Shown piece after piece: positions 25,117 through 34,393 of a DNA stretch of 57,108 nucleotides. Source of the DNA: Granulicella paludicola (GTDB taxonomy: Bacteria > Acidobacteriota > Terriglobia > Terriglobales > Acidobacteriaceae); the NCBI RefSeq assembly GCF_025685545.1, contig NZ_JAGSYC010000014.1, forward strand, positions 1-57,108. Direction: 5' to 3'. The notes beneath the pieces are model-generated. The model had not been told where the DNA came from, searched no databases, and saw only the letters and a list, made by a program, of their open reading frames with translations. The number at the start of each line of letters is the position of its first letter. The stretch's first letter is position 1. Position numbers and translations under genes: made by a program.

Positions 25117-26316
25117 TCAGAAGTTCGGATCGAAGTTGAAGTAGATAGGGTTCGAAAGTCCGACCATGTTCCCGCTCAGTGCCATCGAACCAGGAACCTG
25201 AGGATACGGAGTGGGTGCTCCTTCGACCTCGACGCGATAGTAGGTTCGCCCGATGACCTTCGGTGTATCCGTGAACTCGACTGAGGTTGTCTTACCACCT
25301 GTAGCCTGCAGAGTCTTGAACGGATCGCCATCCTTGACAACGTGAACGGTGTAGGTTGAACCTGCCACAGTATTTCCTATCAGCTGGACGCGAAAGTTGA
25401 CCGGCTTCCCTGTCGCTTTCGCGTTGTCGCCCATCATCATGTCCATTTTGCCGTCCTGATCGAGATCGGCATAGAGTTCGACGCGCGGAGCGTAGGGGTT
25501 CTCGCTCACCGCTACACGACCGTTCGTCAGGGCATCCACCACGGACTGCAGAGTGCGTTCCTTGGCATAGACCCAGGTTGTTGGCGTGCCAACGTAGTTG
25601 GCTTGGCGCTGATAGGAGTTCTTCGTCGCCTGTTCAGGAGTATCGGGAGTGCCATGGTGCGAGTCGCTGCCACCGCGGCCTGTGATCTTGCGACCCGAGG
25701 AAAGCATGTCGTCCCAGATCATGATGGCATTTGCGTTCTTCGACCAAACCGCAGAGTTCCAGACTTCGATGGAGTTGACCATATCGTATGAGAAGCCGAA
25801 GTGGTCTTTTCCGCTGGGATGATTGGCCGACAGATGCACGTCAAGCTCGTTTTTTATCGAGCCGATGACGACGTCGCGCTGATCGCGCACATCGTAGAGC
25901 CGTTGATGGTCATAGGGTCTCGCCGAGAAGATGTTTCCGTGACCGCGCGTCGTTGTCCACTCGGCGCCGTACAGCAGCAGTACGGATTTCGATTTGAACT
26001 CTGGATCAGTCCAGGTATTGTGTGCCGTGTCACCAAGTACATGATTGTCGTGATCGGTGATGCAGAGATAGTCCATTCCTACTGACTCTGCGAAGGAGAT
26101 GATCTTGGCTTCGGGGTTATTGCTCGAATCCTTGCTGTGACGTGAGTGCAGATGAAGATCGCCTTTCAGCCAGACGCCATTGTTGAGGCTTGAGATAGGA
26201 GGCAAGGGGCCAACTTCAACCGGAGCCCATGGGCTTACGTGGGCCGATTGTGCATGGGTCAGAACGCTGGCGGCGAGGGCCATGGACAAACCGAGAAGGA
26301 TGCTCTTGATACGCAT
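25117..26316 (-). CDS. CehA/McbA family metallohydrolase (PHP domain), secreted
   Basis: This ~399-aa protein has a signal peptide (SILLGLSMALAASVLTHAQ) and a PHP-type metal centre. Metal-binding motifs in order are LKGDLHLHSRHS, LCITDHDNH, YGAEWTTTRGHGNIF, LSANHPSG and GRGGSDSHHGTP. These supply the histidines and aspartates of a trinuclear-type site. The C-terminal ~120 residues are a beta domain containing YADLDQDGKMDMMMGD, possibly Ca-binding. The family includes CehA carbaryl hydrolase and McbA, but the PHP fold mostly acts on phosphoesters or related bonds. ATG 26316 follows AAAGGA. It sits 79 nt downstream of TonB receptor 2 and is probably co-transcribed, suggesting that it processes the imported substrate. 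Confidence 0.85.
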   Translation of the reverse strand: MRIKSILLGLSMALAASVLTHAQSAHVSPWAPVEVGPLPPISSLNNGVWLKGDLHLHSRHSKDSSNNPEAKIISFAESVGMDYLCITDHDNHVLGDTAHNTWTDPEFKSKSVLLLYGAEWTTTRGHGNIFSARPYDHQRLYDVRDQRDVVIGSIKNELDVHLSANHPSGKDHFGFSYDMVNSIEVWNSAVWSKNANAIMIWDDMLSSGRKITGRGGSDSHHGTPDTPEQATKNSYQRQANYVGTPTTWVYAKERTLQSVVDALTNGRVAVSENPYAPRVELYADLDQDGKMDMMMGDNAKATGKPVNFRVQLIGNTVAGSTYTVHVVKDGDPFKTLQATGGKTTSVEFTDTPKVIGRTYYRVEVEGAPTPYPQVPGSMALSGNMVGLSNPIYFNFDPNF

Positions 26317-26395
26317 TCGATTCCTTTCAGAGGTACGTGTTGTGCTGGGCTCCCGGCGGGGTCGACTGAGAGAACCAGCAAAGTTGCAGTAAGGA

Positions 26396-29300
26396 TTAGA
26401 AGTTGAACTTAGCCGCAAACTCCATGGTGCGATTTTCGTTGACGGTCGATGAGATCACGCCGTTGGTAGCAGGGTTGCTGACCGCTGAACCCGGAACGCT
26501 GAAATTGGGATGGTTGAAGACATTGAAGACATCCGCACGGAGTTGCAGCTTGCACCGCTTTCCGAGTGCCGTGTTCTTCTCCAGGTTCATATCCCAGTTC
26601 TGATAGTTCGGTCCGCGCAGCATATCGTAGCCTGAGTTGCCGAACTGATAGGCCGGAGGAGCGAAGAAGGCTGCGGTATTGAACCACTCTGCATGTGTCT
26701 TGTGCGACGGGTAGATGGCTACGCCCGGGACGATATTGGCTCGACCACTCGCACCGTAAACCTGGCTACCGGGCGCGGTATAGGTCACGGAGAATGGCTG
26801 TCCGGTCTGGAAGGATGAGAAGCCAGCGACCTGCCAACCGCTGATGAGTTTGTTTTCAAAGTTGCCTGCGCGTCCGAAGAGCAGTTTATTCTGACCGAAC
26901 GGAAGCTCGTAGGCGTAGCTGATCTGAAGCGTCTGAGGGGTGATGCTGGAGATGGGTCCATAGGAGTCGCCGATTTTTGTCGGGTCCTGATGGTTCTCGA
27001 CGCCCAGCACGCGGATCCATTGATATTCAGCATTGATCATGAAGCCATTCCGGTATTGCTTGTGGAGGCCGATCTGCAGGGAGTTGCCGGTAGTGTGATA
27101 AATCGGGTCGAAGTTCTCAGTGACCGTTCCGAAACCCTGGAACGGCCTGCGCGACTGTTCAGTCGTCATGCCGGGGGGAGCGTAGTTGATGTCCGGCTCG
27201 GTATTGCCGGGGCCGCCGTGATTGTTCTGATGAATTGTGCGCTGACCGACGTAACCGATACGCAAGTCGACCGCGCCAGGCAGCTGCTGCTCGACAGCGA
27301 GATTCCATTGCTCGGTATACGGCGTGACTGTGGAGTGCTGCGCGTTTATGGTGGGATTGGCAGGCACGGAGGCGCTGGCGGCAAACGGCGCATTCATCGT
27401 GATGGTCGGCGTGCCCGCAGTGTTCGTGTAGTTCACGCTATTTACAAAAGGTACGTTGCTGAAGCCAGTATCCATATACGAGGAAGGAAGCAGGTTATAG
27501 AACAGGCCTACAGCGCCGCGAACTACGGTAGTTTTGTGAGCCTGGTAGGCGAAACCGAAGCGCGGAGCAACATTGTTCGAATCCTGCCCGAGGTATTTGT
27601 ACATGCTCGACGGAAGATTTACCGACGGCGCGAGCACGGTATAGGGCTGATATAGCGGGTTTGTCACTGCAGGGTAAGCGTTGGCAAAGACCACGATCTT
27701 ACCCACGCTAGGGACGAAGAGTGACTCCGTGCCGTAAGGATTGTCGTGGAAATGCTGCAGATCGTAACGGACGCCGTAGTTCAGCGTGAGCTTCGGCGTA
27801 AGCTTCCAGTCGTCCTGCGCATAGATGGCATACTGGCCGGAGTTGAACCGAACGACGTAGTCATGCGGCAGTGAATTTCCGGTAGCGCTGGGGTCGCCGA
27901 GCAGGAAGTCTGCGTAGGCGATCCCCGAGTATTGGCCGTTGAAGCTGAAAGATCCATGCGAACTGCTGTCTTGCCAAGAGTCGTTGTAGAGATAAGAGAC
28001 GCCGGCCTTCAGCGTGTGGCGCGGCAGCACCTTAGTCACAGACGTGTTGCCCTGATAGGTCTGCTCGAGGTTCTTGGAGCCAGCCTCGGTGATACCTGTA
28101 ATGTTCGTGATGGAGAGGGTAGGCGCGCCGGAGAGCAGCTGTGGTCCCAGACCAGGAATAAAAGACGAAAAGTCAGTCTTATAATTCTGCGCGGTGCGGT
28201 AGAGCGGCAAGTGCAGATAGCTGACGTAGCTGTCCATGATCAATGTAGGCGAGAACGTATGGGTCCAGCCGACGACGAAAATGGAGTTATGCTCACCGTC
28301 CTGCGCCACGCCGCCAGCGAGGCTGGAAGTGCCGACATCCGAAAAGGGACCATAAAACGCACGCAGCCATGTGAAGCGGATTTGATCGCGGTCGCTGACC
28401 TTGTGATCGATGCGAAGATTGAAGCGGCTGACGTCGGTGGTGTGCGGAATCAACTCCTGAGTCGCCGCGCCGACAACCTGCGTCTGCGAGGCCGGCATCA
28501 GCATATTCTGTAGCTGGACATCAACCGCATTGAAAGGCACGTTGATTTTGTTGCCCGGGAAGGCTGCGCCGGTGAGCGGGTTCTTGAGGATGACCGCAGG
28601 CTGTGCCGGGGAGACGCAGCTGCCACCCGGAAGGAAGCAACTGAAGTCACCGGCGCGCTCTGCAACCGTGGGCTGAATACTGCTTACTGAGTTGGATTGC
28701 GTAAGGTGAAAACCTTCATAGCTCGCGAAAAAGAATGTGCGGTCTTTGCCGTTGTAAAGGTGCGGGATATAGATGGGGCCGTTCAGATTGCCGCTATACT
28801 CGTTACGCTGATAGGGTGCGCGCGCCGGAGCGGCAGCGTGCGTGCCGTTGAACCACTGCTTAGCGGCTGTACCGCGGCCACGGTTGAACTCGAGTATCTC
28901 ACCGTGCAGTGCGTTGCCGCCGCTGGCGCTCACCACGATCACCTGATTGGGCTGGTTGAACTCCGCGGGAGCGCCCTGTGTGATGACTTTGAACTGAGAG
29001 ATAGAGTCAAGTGGCGGAACTTCCCCTTCACCGCGCTGTAGCTCTACTTCTTCGTTCGTCACACCGTCGAAGGTGAAGCCAGCATCACCATAGGAGTTGC
29101 GCTGATTAGTGCCGAAGGCCAGCGTGACACCGCGCACGGGAACTTGGTCCTGCGCGGCGACGTCCTGTACGCCAGGAACGAGATTGATGAGGCCAAGAAT
29201 GCTAACGTGTCCGTTTAGTGGAGTGTTCTGTATGGTCGCGCTCTCAACAACGAGTCCAACGGAGGAGGTCTCTGTCTGGATGACCGAAGCGTCGCTCGTC

Positions 29301-29719
29301 ACGTCTACGATCTGCTGATCGGAACCTATAGTGAGTCGGGCGTTGACCTGCTCCACCTGATCGATCGCCAGCGTGATATCCCTCTGCTCAAAGCCTGTGA
29401 AGCCGGGCGCATCCACATGCACGCTGTACCTGCCGGGATTCAGTTGGGGTTCGCGGTAGGTTCCTGCATCTGAGGTCTTCAGCAAATGGTTGATGCCAGT
29501 ACTGATCTCCTGAACAGTGACTGTAGCTCCACTGATGGGAGTTCCGCTGGGGTCGGTAACTGTGCCGGCGATCGAGCCGGTGATACCCTGACCGAACGAC
29601 GCGCCGACGGCGATAAACGCCAGAACGAACATCGTTAGCGCCCATTGCAGAATCAGTCTGCTCGCTGATGCACTGTCGCGCATCCCCACTGGCGGCTTCT
29701 CAAAAAGAAAAGTATTCAT
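26396..29719 (-). CDS. TonB-dependent receptor, Oar-like, with carboxypeptidase-regulatory domain
   Basis: This ~1,107-aa outer-membrane receptor has a signal sequence (LTMFVLAFIAVGASFGQ), an Ig-like CarboxypepD_reg domain (SIAGTVTDPSGTPISGATVT; GRYSVHVDAPGFTGFEQ) and a plug region (TLAFGTNQRNSYGDAGFTFD; LDSISQFKVITQGAPAEFNQ). The barrel ends in MEFAAKFNF. Start ATG 29719 follows GAGGGAG. It is a paralogue of the receptor at 17675-21661 but has a different plug and barrel, so a different substrate is expected. The CehA/McbA-type gene follows and a membrane-bound regulator gene diverges from its promoter. Receptor plus nearby regulator is a frequent acidobacterial arrangement. Confidence 0.93.
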   Translation of the reverse strand: MNTFLFEKPPVGMRDSASASRLILQWALTMFVLAFIAVGASFGQGITGSIAGTVTDPSGTPISGATVTVQEISTGINHLLKTSDAGTYREPQLNPGRYSVHVDAPGFTGFEQRDITLAIDQVEQVNARLTIGSDQQIVDVTSDASVIQTETSSVGLVVESATIQNTPLNGHVSILGLINLVPGVQDVAAQDQVPVRGVTLAFGTNQRNSYGDAGFTFDGVTNEEVELQRGEGEVPPLDSISQFKVITQGAPAEFNQPNQVIVVSASGGNALHGEILEFNRGRGTAAKQWFNGTHAAAPARAPYQRNEYSGNLNGPIYIPHLYNGKDRTFFFASYEGFHLTQSNSVSSIQPTVAERAGDFSCFLPGGSCVSPAQPAVILKNPLTGAAFPGNKINVPFNAVDVQLQNMLMPASQTQVVGAATQELIPHTTDVSRFNLRIDHKVSDRDQIRFTWLRAFYGPFSDVGTSSLAGGVAQDGEHNSIFVVGWTHTFSPTLIMDSYVSYLHLPLYRTAQNYKTDFSSFIPGLGPQLLSGAPTLSITNITGITEAGSKNLEQTYQGNTSVTKVLPRHTLKAGVSYLYNDSWQDSSSHGSFSFNGQYSGIAYADFLLGDPSATGNSLPHDYVVRFNSGQYAIYAQDDWKLTPKLTLNYGVRYDLQHFHDNPYGTESLFVPSVGKIVVFANAYPAVTNPLYQPYTVLAPSVNLPSSMYKYLGQDSNNVAPRFGFAYQAHKTTVVRGAVGLFYNLLPSSYMDTGFSNVPFVNSVNYTNTAGTPTITMNAPFAASASVPANPTINAQHSTVTPYTEQWNLAVEQQLPGAVDLRIGYVGQRTIHQNNHGGPGNTEPDINYAPPGMTTEQSRRPFQGFGTVTENFDPIYHTTGNSLQIGLHKQYRNGFMINAEYQWIRVLGVENHQDPTKIGDSYGPISSITPQTLQISYAYELPFGQNKLLFGRAGNFENKLISGWQVAGFSSFQTGQPFSVTYTAPGSQVYGASGRANIVPGVAIYPSHKTHAEWFNTAAFFAPPAYQFGNSGYDMLRGPNYQNWDMNLEKNTALGKRCKLQLRADVFNVFNHPNFSVPGSAVSNPATNGVISSTVNENRTMEFAAKFNF

Positions 29720-30001
29720 AATCTCCCTCTTTACGTCCGGGCGCGGATGTGGCGCGCATTGAGTCGTCCCGGTGTCGTGGTTGTCCCGAGTATTGGGGCC
29801 ACGGAAGAAGCGCGGTAGGGGTTTTTCTTGTGTTCGAGCTTGCGAACACGGCAAATCGCCGAAAAGAATAACAAAATCAGCAGCAGTCATATTTCAGCAA
29901 CGTCAATGAACACAGGGGTGCAAACGAAGGTGTACACATGGATTTATAGAGTATTCATCAAGGCGCTTTAGACTTTGACTCACTGGAAGTACTCGCAACT
30001 C

Positions 30002-31411
30002 ATGCCAACTTTGGAGACACCTCAAGAAACCGGTCCTAGATTTTCTCGACGGTCGCATGATTTTGAGGGGTCGATCAATCTCGTCGAGGCGGACGATCTT
30101 CGTTGGCAACTCGCTCTGCGCATTGCAGCAAGCGGGTCTCTCGGTCGCTCAGGCCTGCTCTCGGATTTTCTGCTCTACATCGTTGACCGTTCTATCCGGG
30201 GTCTAGCTAGCGAGATCACCGAACAACGGATAGGCGTGGTCGTCTTCGGAAGGGCCAGGGACTACGATCCGAACGATGACAACATTGTCCGCAGCTACGC
30301 GCGAAAGCTCCGCAAGCGCATCGACGACTACTTCGCTGTTGAAGGTTCTGAAGAGACGCTGCGACTCGATATCCCACGCGGCGGCTACTCGCCGACCTTC
30401 TCGGAGTGTGCGCGGAATATCGAGCCGGGATCTCCTTCCGACACGAGGGAGGAGATTGCCCCACTTGATCTGACCGAGGCGATCTCCGCAAATGCGGGTC
30501 TCCCCAGGAAGGAGAGTCGTTCCTTCCTCTGCAGCCGGAGGCTTGCAGATAAAAAGAGCATGCTGACGACACTCCTCGCCGTGCTGGCAGGCCTCGGGCT
30601 TGGCATCGGGCTCATGCTTTTTCGCCCCGCGCGGCTGCCGTTTGTTCGGGAAGAGGCAACGACCAGTCTCCTGTGGAAGCAGCTCTTTAGCAGCAGCCGT
30701 GACACGTTCGTTGTCCCTTCGGATGCCGGATTGGTGATTATGCAGAGATTGGTAGAGCGGCCTGTACCTCTTACTGCATACATTAGCGGTAGTTATAGGA
30801 CTAAGCTCAAGGCCGAGAACCTTCCTGATGCCGATGAGATATTGAAGCTGAGCGCGCGTCGCTACACGAACGTAGTCGACCTAGATTTTGCGACTCGTCT
30901 GGGACAGATGCGAGAAGTGGTTCCTGAGCGAATGATGGTTCGCTACGCACGGGAGCTGAGAATGGATGATCTCCGCACCGGAAATGTCATCCTCATGGGA
31001 TCGGATGAATCGAACCCGTGGATTCAGCTCTTCGATTCTCAGCTACCACTGCGCTTTCGATATGAAGCGGATACAGACAAACCCTCGGGATTTGTGAACC
31101 TACACCCTCTTACTGGCGAAGCTGCAATTTACAGCACCAAAGGACAGGAAGATCGGACTTACGGCATCATCGCTTACCTGCCCAACCTTGCCGATAGCGG
31201 CCATGTTCTTATTGTTGCGGGTCTCAACACCGCTGGTACGCAGGCCGCGGCTTCCTACCTGATGGATTCAAGTCTCATGAAGCCGGCTTTGGAGAGAGCG
31301 CGAAATCCGCATGGCGAGCTTCAGCCGTTCGAGCTGCTCGTGAGCGCAGGGAATGTGGCAACAAATTCTTTGACTCCCCATCTTGTTATTCAACGGGTTG
31401 GCTTGCGTTAG
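30002..31411 (+). CDS. Membrane-anchored winged-helix-like regulator (acidobacterial type)
   Basis: This ~469-aa protein has three parts. The N-terminal DNA-binding-like region (about residues 30-130) contains SDFLLYIVDRSIRGLASEI, ITEQRIGVVVFGRARDYDP and IVRSYARKLRKRIDDYF. A single membrane helix follows (about 188-212; TTLLAVLAGLGLGIGLMLF). The C-terminal ~250-aa periplasmic domain is unrecognised. This CadC-like topology implies that a periplasmic signal is transmitted directly to DNA. The gene diverges from TonB receptor 2, its probable target. ATG 30002 is used; a TTG 27 nt upstream is an alternative. Confidence 0.75.
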   Translation: MPTLETPQETGPRFSRRSHDFEGSINLVEADDLRWQLALRIAASGSLGRSGLLSDFLLYIVDRSIRGLASEITEQRIGVVVFGRARDYDPNDDNIVRSYARKLRKRIDDYFAVEGSEETLRLDIPRGGYSPTFSECARNIEPGSPSDTREEIAPLDLTEAISANAGLPRKESRSFLCSRRLADKKSMLTTLLAVLAGLGLGIGLMLFRPARLPFVREEATTSLLWKQLFSSSRDTFVVPSDAGLVIMQRLVERPVPLTAYISGSYRTKLKAENLPDADEILKLSARRYTNVVDLDFATRLGQMREVVPERMMVRYARELRMDDLRTGNVILMGSDESNPWIQLFDSQLPLRFRYEADTDKPSGFVNLHPLTGEAAIYSTKGQEDRTYGIIAYLPNLADSGHVLIVAGLNTAGTQAAASYLMDSSLMKPALERARNPHGELQPFELLVSAGNVATNSLTPHLVIQRVGLR

Positions 31412-31563
31412 AACTCCCCGCGACTGAGGATACTGCCGAACATGCTAGATCCAGGCAAGACAACGTCTGGTTGTAGCGTTTCATATTTGAAATTCCTGAT
31501 CCGTACGGCAACTTGCAGGCCAACAATCAGTGATTCGGACTCTTCGCGCCAAATACGATTTCT

Positions 31564-31860
31564 CTATCTGAAATTGGCGGTAACAGCCTTGTCCTCAAAA
31601 TCACTCCCAAACCGTAACTCGAAGACTGAAGGTACGTGCCGCATTGCAATAGCGATCTCTGGATCGGCGATCAGCTCCTCATACGATCCGTAAGCGCTAC
31701 GAATACTGAGAGAATTAGCGGCTTCCCGAGCTCTGCCGAAGTCGCGCGAGCCGATGGCAGTCACGGAACAGAATTGACATAGCTGCATGGCCGGAATCAC
31801 CTTCGTGATCCCGATGGCAGCCGTACTGAGAACTCCCCAACGAAGCTTTTCGATCCTGAA
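31564..31860 (-). pseudogene. Gfo/Idh/MocA oxidoreductase N-terminal fragment
   Basis: On the minus strand the frame reads EKLRWGVLSTAAIGITKVIP then AMQLCQFCSVTAIGSRD and AYGSYEELIADPEI. This is the Rossmann start of Gfo/Idh/MocA oxidoreductases, with strand 1, a glycine-poor nucleotide loop, and the YGSYEELLADPxI helix. Intact members are ~330-400 aa. Here the frame leaves the pattern after EIAI and stops at 31564. No good start codon is visible upstream. It lies in a decayed interval after the regulator gene; bases 31412-31563 show nothing else. Confidence 0.55.
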
Positions 31861-31884
31861 GGCATAATACTGCGGGCGCTGTAG

Positions 31885-32293
31885 GAATGAGGTTCGATGC
31901 CAACACGTCGAGCGACATCCCAGTTCAATCGGGTGACGCAGCGTCGGATCCGAAGTTTAAGCAGCTGATTCGAGATGCGGTCTAAAACGGCAGCCTGAGT
32001 GTCGATGACCGCGTGGTTCCTGCACGTTTGCTCGTTGAACGGGGCCACCCGTCCCTGCCTCAGACCAACGAGGATATCGATAAATGATAGGTTCAGCTCG
32101 TAGAAGGCGCTAAGTCGATGGCTCTCAAAGTAGAGGGCACATCAACCTTGGGCGCAAACGCGACAGGTTTCGGCAGCTTCTTCTCTCCGCTGTTTAGCCC
32201 TCGCAGTGACCGTTGCGGCCGGTATCTTTCGAGCTTCTCCGAACTTTCGGTCTGTCTCTAACGAATCTTGCCCTAAGCTTACCGCTTTTTCAG
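31885..32293 (+). pseudogene. Degenerate copy of the C-terminal part of the 34662-35597 membrane-protein gene
   Basis: Nucleotide identity to ~35195-35600 is obvious by eye: gtcgagcga, ggatccgaagtt, aacggcagcctgagtgtcgatgaccg, tgctcgttgaa, aggatatcgataa, tctcaaagtagagg, ttcggcagcttcttctc, gagcttctccgaa. The copy contains stop codons (TAA at about 31982; TGA-TAG near 32086), several frame changes and no 5' half. It is therefore a dead duplicate lying 2.4 kb upstream of the active gene in the same orientation. Bases 32294-32502 beyond it hold no gene I can support. Confidence 0.75.
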
Positions 32294-32502
32294 CGGACCC
32301 GAATAGTAATTGGCGAAGCAAGATCTTGTCTTCAGGTCGCAGGAATTTGAACGGCAACACGCCGTTCACGGACGCAATCAAAGCGCGAGCTTGGAGCCGT
32401 GAATCGAGATCTTCATCTCTCCACAATGCCGTTTATGGAAGTCAAATCTTGCGGCCATGCGATCGCATTCAATGATGCCTTCGTTTTACAATCCACACGA
32501 CC

Positions 32503-33324
32503 TTACTCCACGACATTTTCCATCAACACCGAGTTCGGAACCGTCACGATGCGTCCGTTGCTATCGACCGTTGTTCCAACTGAATTGACAGCTACGATCT
32601 TGCCCTGCACACCTTGCACATCAATCTCTCTTCCTTCAGGGAAATGATCCCGAATGAAGGCACCTGCAAGAATATTCGCCACGACTGCTTTACTTCCTGT
32701 TCCGAATGCGAGTGCTGAAGCTGCACCAACGGACAACAGGATCACAGCAAAGATCACAGTCAGGATAGCGGTCTGAACACCCAACTGGGCCAACGTGATG
32801 ATGATGACGATTAACGCGATGAAATACCGCACGATTGCGCCAAGCGCTTCGGCATATTCGAGATCGGCGGCCTTTGCCGTCCGCGTTACAGAAGCGGCAA
32901 ACAACCGTGCAAACGATAGTCCAAGCACCAAGATCAAGGCTGCAGCCAGTATGGACGGAAGAAAGCCCAGAAGGCGAACCACCAAATGTGAAAGATAAGT
33001 AAGTCTCAACGCCTCCGTCAGAGGCTCGAGCATCAGGAGCAGAATGAGCCAGAAGGTGAAGCTGCTCGCGATCGAGGACAGAGGCGTATCGATCCCTATG
33101 TCACTCAGCGTTCTGCGCAGACCGCGCCTATCAGACAGTGTGTCTAACTTAAGCGAGCTAAAGATTCGTCGGGTAAGGATTGAGATAACGATCGCCACAC
33201 CCCATCCGAGGAACAGGATAAGGATGGCACTCAAGAGGTTCGGCAGAAACCCGAGTATCCGTTGGAGTGAAACCAACAGTGTTGAATGTAGGATCGCCGA
33301 AAAGTTTTGCAAAAAGTTATTCAT
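32503..33324 (-). CDS. MscS-like mechanosensitive channel family membrane protein
   Basis: This 273-aa integral membrane protein starts with two TM-helix repeat units (LGFLPNLLSAILILFLGWGVAIVI and LGFLPSILAAALILVLGLSFARL). A pore-type segment follows (VIFAVILLSVGAASALAFGTGS), then a short MscS beta domain (GREIDVQGVQGKIVAVNSVG, IVTVPNSVLMENVVE). The pattern fits small MscS relatives with conserved TM_helix repeats. It overlaps the upstream 93-aa gene by 4 nt (ATGA), so it is translationally coupled as third gene of a sigma-factor operon. Control of a channel by an ECF sigma suggests osmotic or envelope-stress duty. Confidence 0.85.
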   Translation of the reverse strand: MNNFLQNFSAILHSTLLVSLQRILGFLPNLLSAILILFLGWGVAIVISILTRRIFSSLKLDTLSDRRGLRRTLSDIGIDTPLSSIASSFTFWLILLLMLEPLTEALRLTYLSHLVVRLLGFLPSILAAALILVLGLSFARLFAASVTRTAKAADLEYAEALGAIVRYFIALIVIIITLAQLGVQTAILTVIFAVILLSVGAASALAFGTGSKAVVANILAGAFIRDHFPEGREIDVQGVQGKIVAVNSVGTTVDSNGRIVTVPNSVLMENVVE

Positions 33325-33602
33325 GGTCTCCCTTCCTTGCTCTTGTTCAGTGAATGACGATAGCGGCTCGACAGATGTTCTTCGGGAGCTGCAAGAGGTA
33401 CTTTGGTGTGCTTGAACAGAAGCTTTAACATGGTATTCAGGACGATCCAGAACCCATAAAACTGCCGTTCCAGTACGTAACGGGTTCCGACCACCAAGGA
33501 CGCTCGCTTCCGAAAACGATCGAGCGTATCTGAGGGAGCGTCGAGCCGCAACGCTTCCATGCCCTCCGGAATCTCTGCGTTCTCTTCCGCACGTCCTGTC
33601 AT
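33321..33602 (-). CDS. 93-aa protein between sigma factor and channel (candidate anti-sigma)
   Basis: I do not recognise this protein. It overlaps the sigma gene upstream and the channel gene downstream by 4 nt each (ATGA). It is acidic at the N-terminus (EENAEIPEGMEALRLDAPSD), has a basic stretch, then an amphipathic hydrophobic segment FYGFWIVLNTMLKLLF, then a basic, histidine-containing tail. It lacks the ZAS H-x3-C-x2-C motif and is too short for a classical anti-sigma with a transmembrane domain. Its position in the operon is nevertheless where anti-sigma factors are usually encoded. Function is inferred from position only. Confidence 0.7.
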   Translation of the reverse strand: MTGRAEENAEIPEGMEALRLDAPSDTLDRFRKRASLVVGTRYVLERQFYGFWIVLNTMLKLLFKHTKVPLAAPEEHLSSRYRHSLNKSKEGRP

Positions 33603-34138
33603 AAAGACTCCTTATATTTTCCCTTGAAGACTTCGCGTGCGCGAAGAAGCCGCATTTTTACGGCGCTGCTGCTGAGACCGAGGATTTGAGCGATCTCCTT
33701 AATCTCTAGCTCCGTGAGGTATTTCATAATCAACACGGCGCGATCCTCGTCACTAAGACGATCGAGAGCTGCTTGCGCGCGCCCATCTTTCTGTGAAGGT
33801 AACGTACGTGGATCGGGTGGGTCACTGGCTAGCTCCTCATCTCTTCCTGTTGCGCGCCTCTTCTTGGCGAGAGCGTTAAGGCAGTGGTTATAGACCACAC
33901 GGTAAAGCCACGTGGAGAAAGAGGACCTGCCATCAAAGCTATTGATGCTGAGAAACAGGCGTAGCAAGATCTCCTGCAAGAGGTCTTCAGCATCGGCCGC
34001 ATTGCGTGCCATGCGATAACAGAGTGTGTAGATTTTGCTTTGATACGCACGCACAAGCTCCTCAAACGCCTGATGGCCCCGCGGAAGTTCGCGTTTGCAG
34101 CGAGCGACCAATGCTAGATCTTCTTGAGGGGTATTCAT
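33599..34138 (-). CDS. ECF RNA polymerase sigma factor
   Basis: This 179-aa sigma-70-family protein has region 2 (AFEELVRAYQSKIYTLCYRM, then NAADAEDLLQEILLRLFLSI and FSTWLYRVVYNHCLNAL). A linker with many charged and proline residues follows, then region 4 (LIMKYLTELEIKEIAQILGL and SSSAVKMRLLRAREVFK). It lacks domains 1 and 3, the definition of ECF. The gene heads a tightly overlapping operon with the 93-aa protein and the MscS-like channel and diverges from the CsbD operon (255-nt gap between start codons). The candidate target promoters at 46666 and 47685 have AAC/CGTC elements typical of ECF recognition. Confidence 0.93.
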   Translation of the reverse strand: MNTPQEDLALVARCKRELPRGHQAFEELVRAYQSKIYTLCYRMARNAADAEDLLQEILLRLFLSINSFDGRSSFSTWLYRVVYNHCLNALAKKRRATGRDEELASDPPDPRTLPSQKDGRAQAALDRLSDEDRAVLIMKYLTELEIKEIAQILGLSSSAVKMRLLRAREVFKGKYKESL

Positions 34139-34393
34139 GGGTCAAAGCGCTGTGGGTGGATAGACACCTTCATTCTACGGGTAAGCACGTTCTCCCCTCC
34201 TTTCGTTAGCGCTCATCGACTCGGCTTTTTCCTCGTCACTCTGTAGACAAATATCCTCTGACGGCAAGTCACACTTTTGCTTAAATTTTTTTCGCGACTT
34301 GTGACTTCTGCCCCTTGCCTTGCTGTCTCAGGGTGTGACGGAAGAGAAATGCTTCTCCGCCTCAAGAACGAGCACAACGTAGGAGGAAGTCAA

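Noticed and set aside
32142..32426. 94-aa minus-strand frame
   Set aside because: Half of it is antisense to the dead duplicate of the membrane-protein gene. The other half looks protein-like but is not enough to call.
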